From Ursus arctos (Eukaryota > Chordata > Mammalia > Carnivora > Ursidae), in NCBI RefSeq assembly GCF_023065955.2, contig NC_079873.1:12786566-12850565 (forward strand): a stretch of DNA of 64,000 bases, given 5' to 3'. The translations under genes were made by a program, and so were the position numbers. Of the stretch, positions 61,271 to 64,000 are shown one piece after another (the stretch's first letter is position 1; each line of letters starts with the position of its first letter). The notes beneath the pieces were generated by a model. It was not told where the DNA came from, searched no databases, and saw only the letters and a program-made list of their open reading frames with translations.

Positions 61271-63170
61271 CTCTTTCCTGAAATAAAAGAATAATGCTTA
61301 ACATTCTGTGACTGACATTAAATTCTAGATGACGACACTCGCTGAATCAGAAGGCACAAAAGATGGGTATAACTATGAAATTCAAGATTATTCTTTTTTC
61401 AAGCTGAAATTTGCCTTTTTTGCTTTTAAAAAAACATATATAGAATAGTTACTCTAATCAAAAAGGGATGTTTTATGTAATATTTCTTTAATATAAATCT
61501 AATTAGAGATATTCGTGTAGTCACTGTGGATGTCTTTGCCGCAGAAATGCAAGTAAAATTTTAGAGTTCTGTTTTCCGTGAGGTCAGAATTATAATTTAT
61601 TCTTCAGTTGTTTTTTTCTAAACATTTGTACTTCTTGTTGCATTTTCACTGATACGTGTATGTTGAAGTTCTTAATGGATTGATAACTATCAAAATGACC
61701 AAATTGTACCAAAGAACTTAAGAAGAAGCACTTTCAAGACTATTTTCTTGCTAGGTATTTTCTAAAATTCCATCTAGAAGCCAAAAGGTAAGATAATTAT
61801 GTTGATTTTAATGGTGTAAACATCACAAAATTTGACGTTGAGAAATACTGTGCAAAAACATTTGTTTTTCTCTGGGGCCTTTTCTTTATTTCTTGTTTGT
61901 TTGTTTGTTTGTTTGTTTGTTTTAACTATACCACATTTAATATTGTTGCTTTCCTAAATTCCATATCACAGTTTTTGTAGAAAGTAGGGCCTTTTGTCCT
62001 TTTTGTATTAATGACCTTCACAAGCCCATTCACCTTACAGTCTCTCGTTTTTGTTTAAATTATCACCACATATAAATGTTTCAGCTTTGTTTGTCTTAAT
62101 TAAACCATCTGTCCTTATAAAATTGTGTTCCTCTTAGCACAACTTACAGAACTTCACTGCTTGTATTCTGCTACACCAGCAGGCCCATGCTCATAAGATA
62201 TGGTATTTTAAAAGAACAAGGTGTCTTAATGTCCGAACACTTCCAAGGCATTTGCTTCCTAGAATGTTCATATTTTTCAAGGAAACTTTATTTCATAAAA
62301 GGGAATAGAATTAAGACAATCCTTTGTAGGAAAAACTGATACCATGAAAATTAGTCCATGGTCCTCTGGCAAAGGTATAATCAACAAGAGAACTAGGTGT
62401 GCGTCCAAGCTTTACTCTTGTTTGTAGCTTGGTGTACACACTTGTGAATGAGCCAGACTGTCTCAGCTAGGATCCCTTGGGTTATAGCAATAAACTCACG
62501 TATTCTATGAAACCACTGACCCCATTATCAAGGGATTTCCACTTGTGGTGCCACAGTTGCTGATTACTGAGTTTGGGTTCAGAGATGATGACTGGCAACT
62601 TCTAAAATAATCCTATTGAAGGAAAAAGTTTGGGTGTTTTTAAAGTAGAGTGTTCTGGAGGGAAGGAAACATGTAAAATGTTTTTAAGTAGCTAAAAGTC
62701 CTGGATGTAAGCAGATCAGAATATGACAGTGCTTGGCTCTTGGTATATGTACTAAAATTCACATTGTTGAATAAATACAAAAAAGCAAAGGTTTCAGAGA
62801 AAGTAAAAAAAAAAAAAACTAAAATGACAATAGACATGTTATAGTTGTTACTATCAACTTTATGTGATACTCTTATTGCATTTAAAAACAACCTAATTGT
62901 GCATTGCTTTATGAAAATAAGAGGCTAAAATAAGATTTAATACACAGCATAAAAATACAGTTATGCTGTATTTTTATGATTCAAATAGGAGTAAAATGTT
63001 CTCTTTTAAGAGATACAGGTAACCAAAGTGTATTCTTTTAAAGGGAAAAATAATTTGTAACCATGTTAAGTGGAAAACTTCTAAGTATTTATTACATGCC
63101 TGGGGGATAGCCAACAAGCTGTGCTGAGCATAAAAACCCATAAGCTTCATACTGTGGGGATTATACCTCA
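61271..63170 (+). other. SYAP1: SYAP1 3' UTR, extent uncertain
   Basis: AT-rich sequence with no SINE insertion for almost 2 kb follows the stop, unusual here and in keeping with a long 3' UTR. Candidate polyadenylation signals are AATAAA at 61,282, near 62,490 (AGCAATAAACTC) and near 62,770 (GTTGAATAAATAC). Which is used cannot be decided from sequence. Confidence 0.5.
61893..61923. repeat. (GTTT)n microsatellite
   Basis: About seven GTTT units in the SYAP1 3' UTR/flank. Confidence 0.9.
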
Positions 63171-63310
63171 CTACTCACAGTGTGGCTCAGGAACCAGCGA
63201 TGGCCTGCCCTAGGAGTTTGCTAGAAATACAGGGTCTCAGGCCCTGCCACAGACCTGCTGGCCCAGACTCTGCAGGTTACTGAGACCCCCAGGGATTAGA
63301 ATGGGCTTTA
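63170..63310. mobile_element. MER5-type hAT transposon fragment
   Basis: CACAGTGTGGCTCAGGAACC, AGTTTGCTAGAAATACAGGG and TCTCAGGCCCTGCCACAGAC match MER5 text. Confidence 0.75.
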
Positions 63311-64000
63311 CAGTTTGAGGCATATTGGACTGACGTACTAGTGCCCTCAGGGCAGTCAAGGTTGCTGGTGGTTTTTACTTTTAACCCTTCCACTAGCTTC
63401 ATTGGATGATGGTGTCTTTCTAGTTGGTGTTACAGATGCCTCCTCTGCTGTTCCAGTCGGTTCCTGCTGCCGATTCTGCTTTCCACACTGCCAAATAAAG
63501 AGGAACCAAGCTCCCAGGGAGACCATGAGTAATCGTGCTAAGTCAGATCTCTCTCATGTCACACATTTCAGAGGAAAATGTCAACACTACAAAGCGCAGA
63601 TAAGGCTCCCTGAGAACTGTTTCGCATGTTCACAAGCTTTCTCTGAGGTTCTTGAGCCGCATCAGAGGGCTGATGTTCCCTGAAGGCTATAGAGGATGGA
63701 TGGGGCCATGTATGGCACGTTCATGCACATAAAATCAAATAAAAATAGTTGAAAAAGTAATAGAGTATGGAACCAAACTATGTCTTTAAGGCCAGTTTTA
63801 GGTACCTAGAGTCTTATCGTACAAGAATGCAAACTGTTTTCTTTGCAGTTACAGCACTTCATGACAAGCAAGTCAAGTCCCAGGACGCAGCCAGTCTTAG
63901 CAGGAGCTTATGCTCTTGCCACAGCCAACTCAGTTACAATGTCACAAACTCGTTATATGCAAAAGTGGCAACTTTTTATACGAAGTGGGAAATCTCAATT
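63311..64000. other. SYAP1 downstream flank, nothing recognised
   Basis: No exon of a next gene can be identified up to the window end. An AATAAA lies in ATCAAATAAAAATAG near 63,736. An open frame at 63,402-63,683 lacks recognisable motifs. Confidence 0.4.

Noticed and set aside
63402..64000. First exon of a downstream gene (TXLNG is next in human)
   Set aside because: No CpG island, ATG context or recognisable protein; human spacing also puts the next gene farther away.

Overview
This is nuclear DNA from a mammal, almost certainly a caniform carnivore. It carries dozens of copies of the carnivore tRNA-Lys-derived SINE (the 'GGGGCGCCTGGGTGGC...' head and the AATAAATAAAATCTTT tail), in both a ~200 bp long form and a ~100 bp short form. 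The sub-type 'GGCACAGCGGTTAAGCGTCT' with 'GTGATCCCGGCGTT' suggests a bear or panda lineage; that part is inference. There are no prokaryotic features, CRISPR arrays or operons.

Layout: two protein genes stand head to head, as at human Xp22.2, so the window is probably X-linked. Positions 1 to about 27,950 hold the 5' half of CTPS2 (CTP synthase 2) on the minus strand: a CpG-island promoter near 27.0-27.95 kb, a first coding exon at 22.7 kb, then six more coding exons down to 1.1 kb. These encode the amidoligase half (residues 1 to about 291); the glutaminase half lies beyond the left edge. A dead retrocopy of MCFD2 sits in the 10.7 kb intron. Positions 27,950-33,100 are intergenic and full of nested SINEs and old L1 ends. 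Positions 33,100-61,270 hold the complete SYAP1 gene on the plus strand: its own CpG island, nine coding exons, and an uninterrupted 359-residue frame with all splice sites readable. Positions 61,271-64,000 are its 3' UTR and flank.

The two genes do not form a pathway. CTPS2 makes CTP from UTP; SYAP1 is a BSD-domain adaptor linked to AKT signalling. They only share a neighbourhood, with two separate CpG islands about 5.2 kb apart rather than one bidirectional promoter.

I did not find a new biological system. The most notable signals are: (1) a strong strand bias of the SINEs that flips between the two genes, so that by my count 29 of 35 intronic copies are antisense to their host gene; (2) a GC-AG intron in CTPS2 directly after the codon for a likely magnesium-binding glutamate; (3) two independent tail-into-tail inverted SINE pairs, which are the only sense-oriented SINEs in the CTPS2 half; (4) the MCFD2 retrocopy, with a later SINE inside its 3' UTR bounded by a perfect 18 bp duplication; and (5) a double-nested SINE whose two duplications are both perfect.
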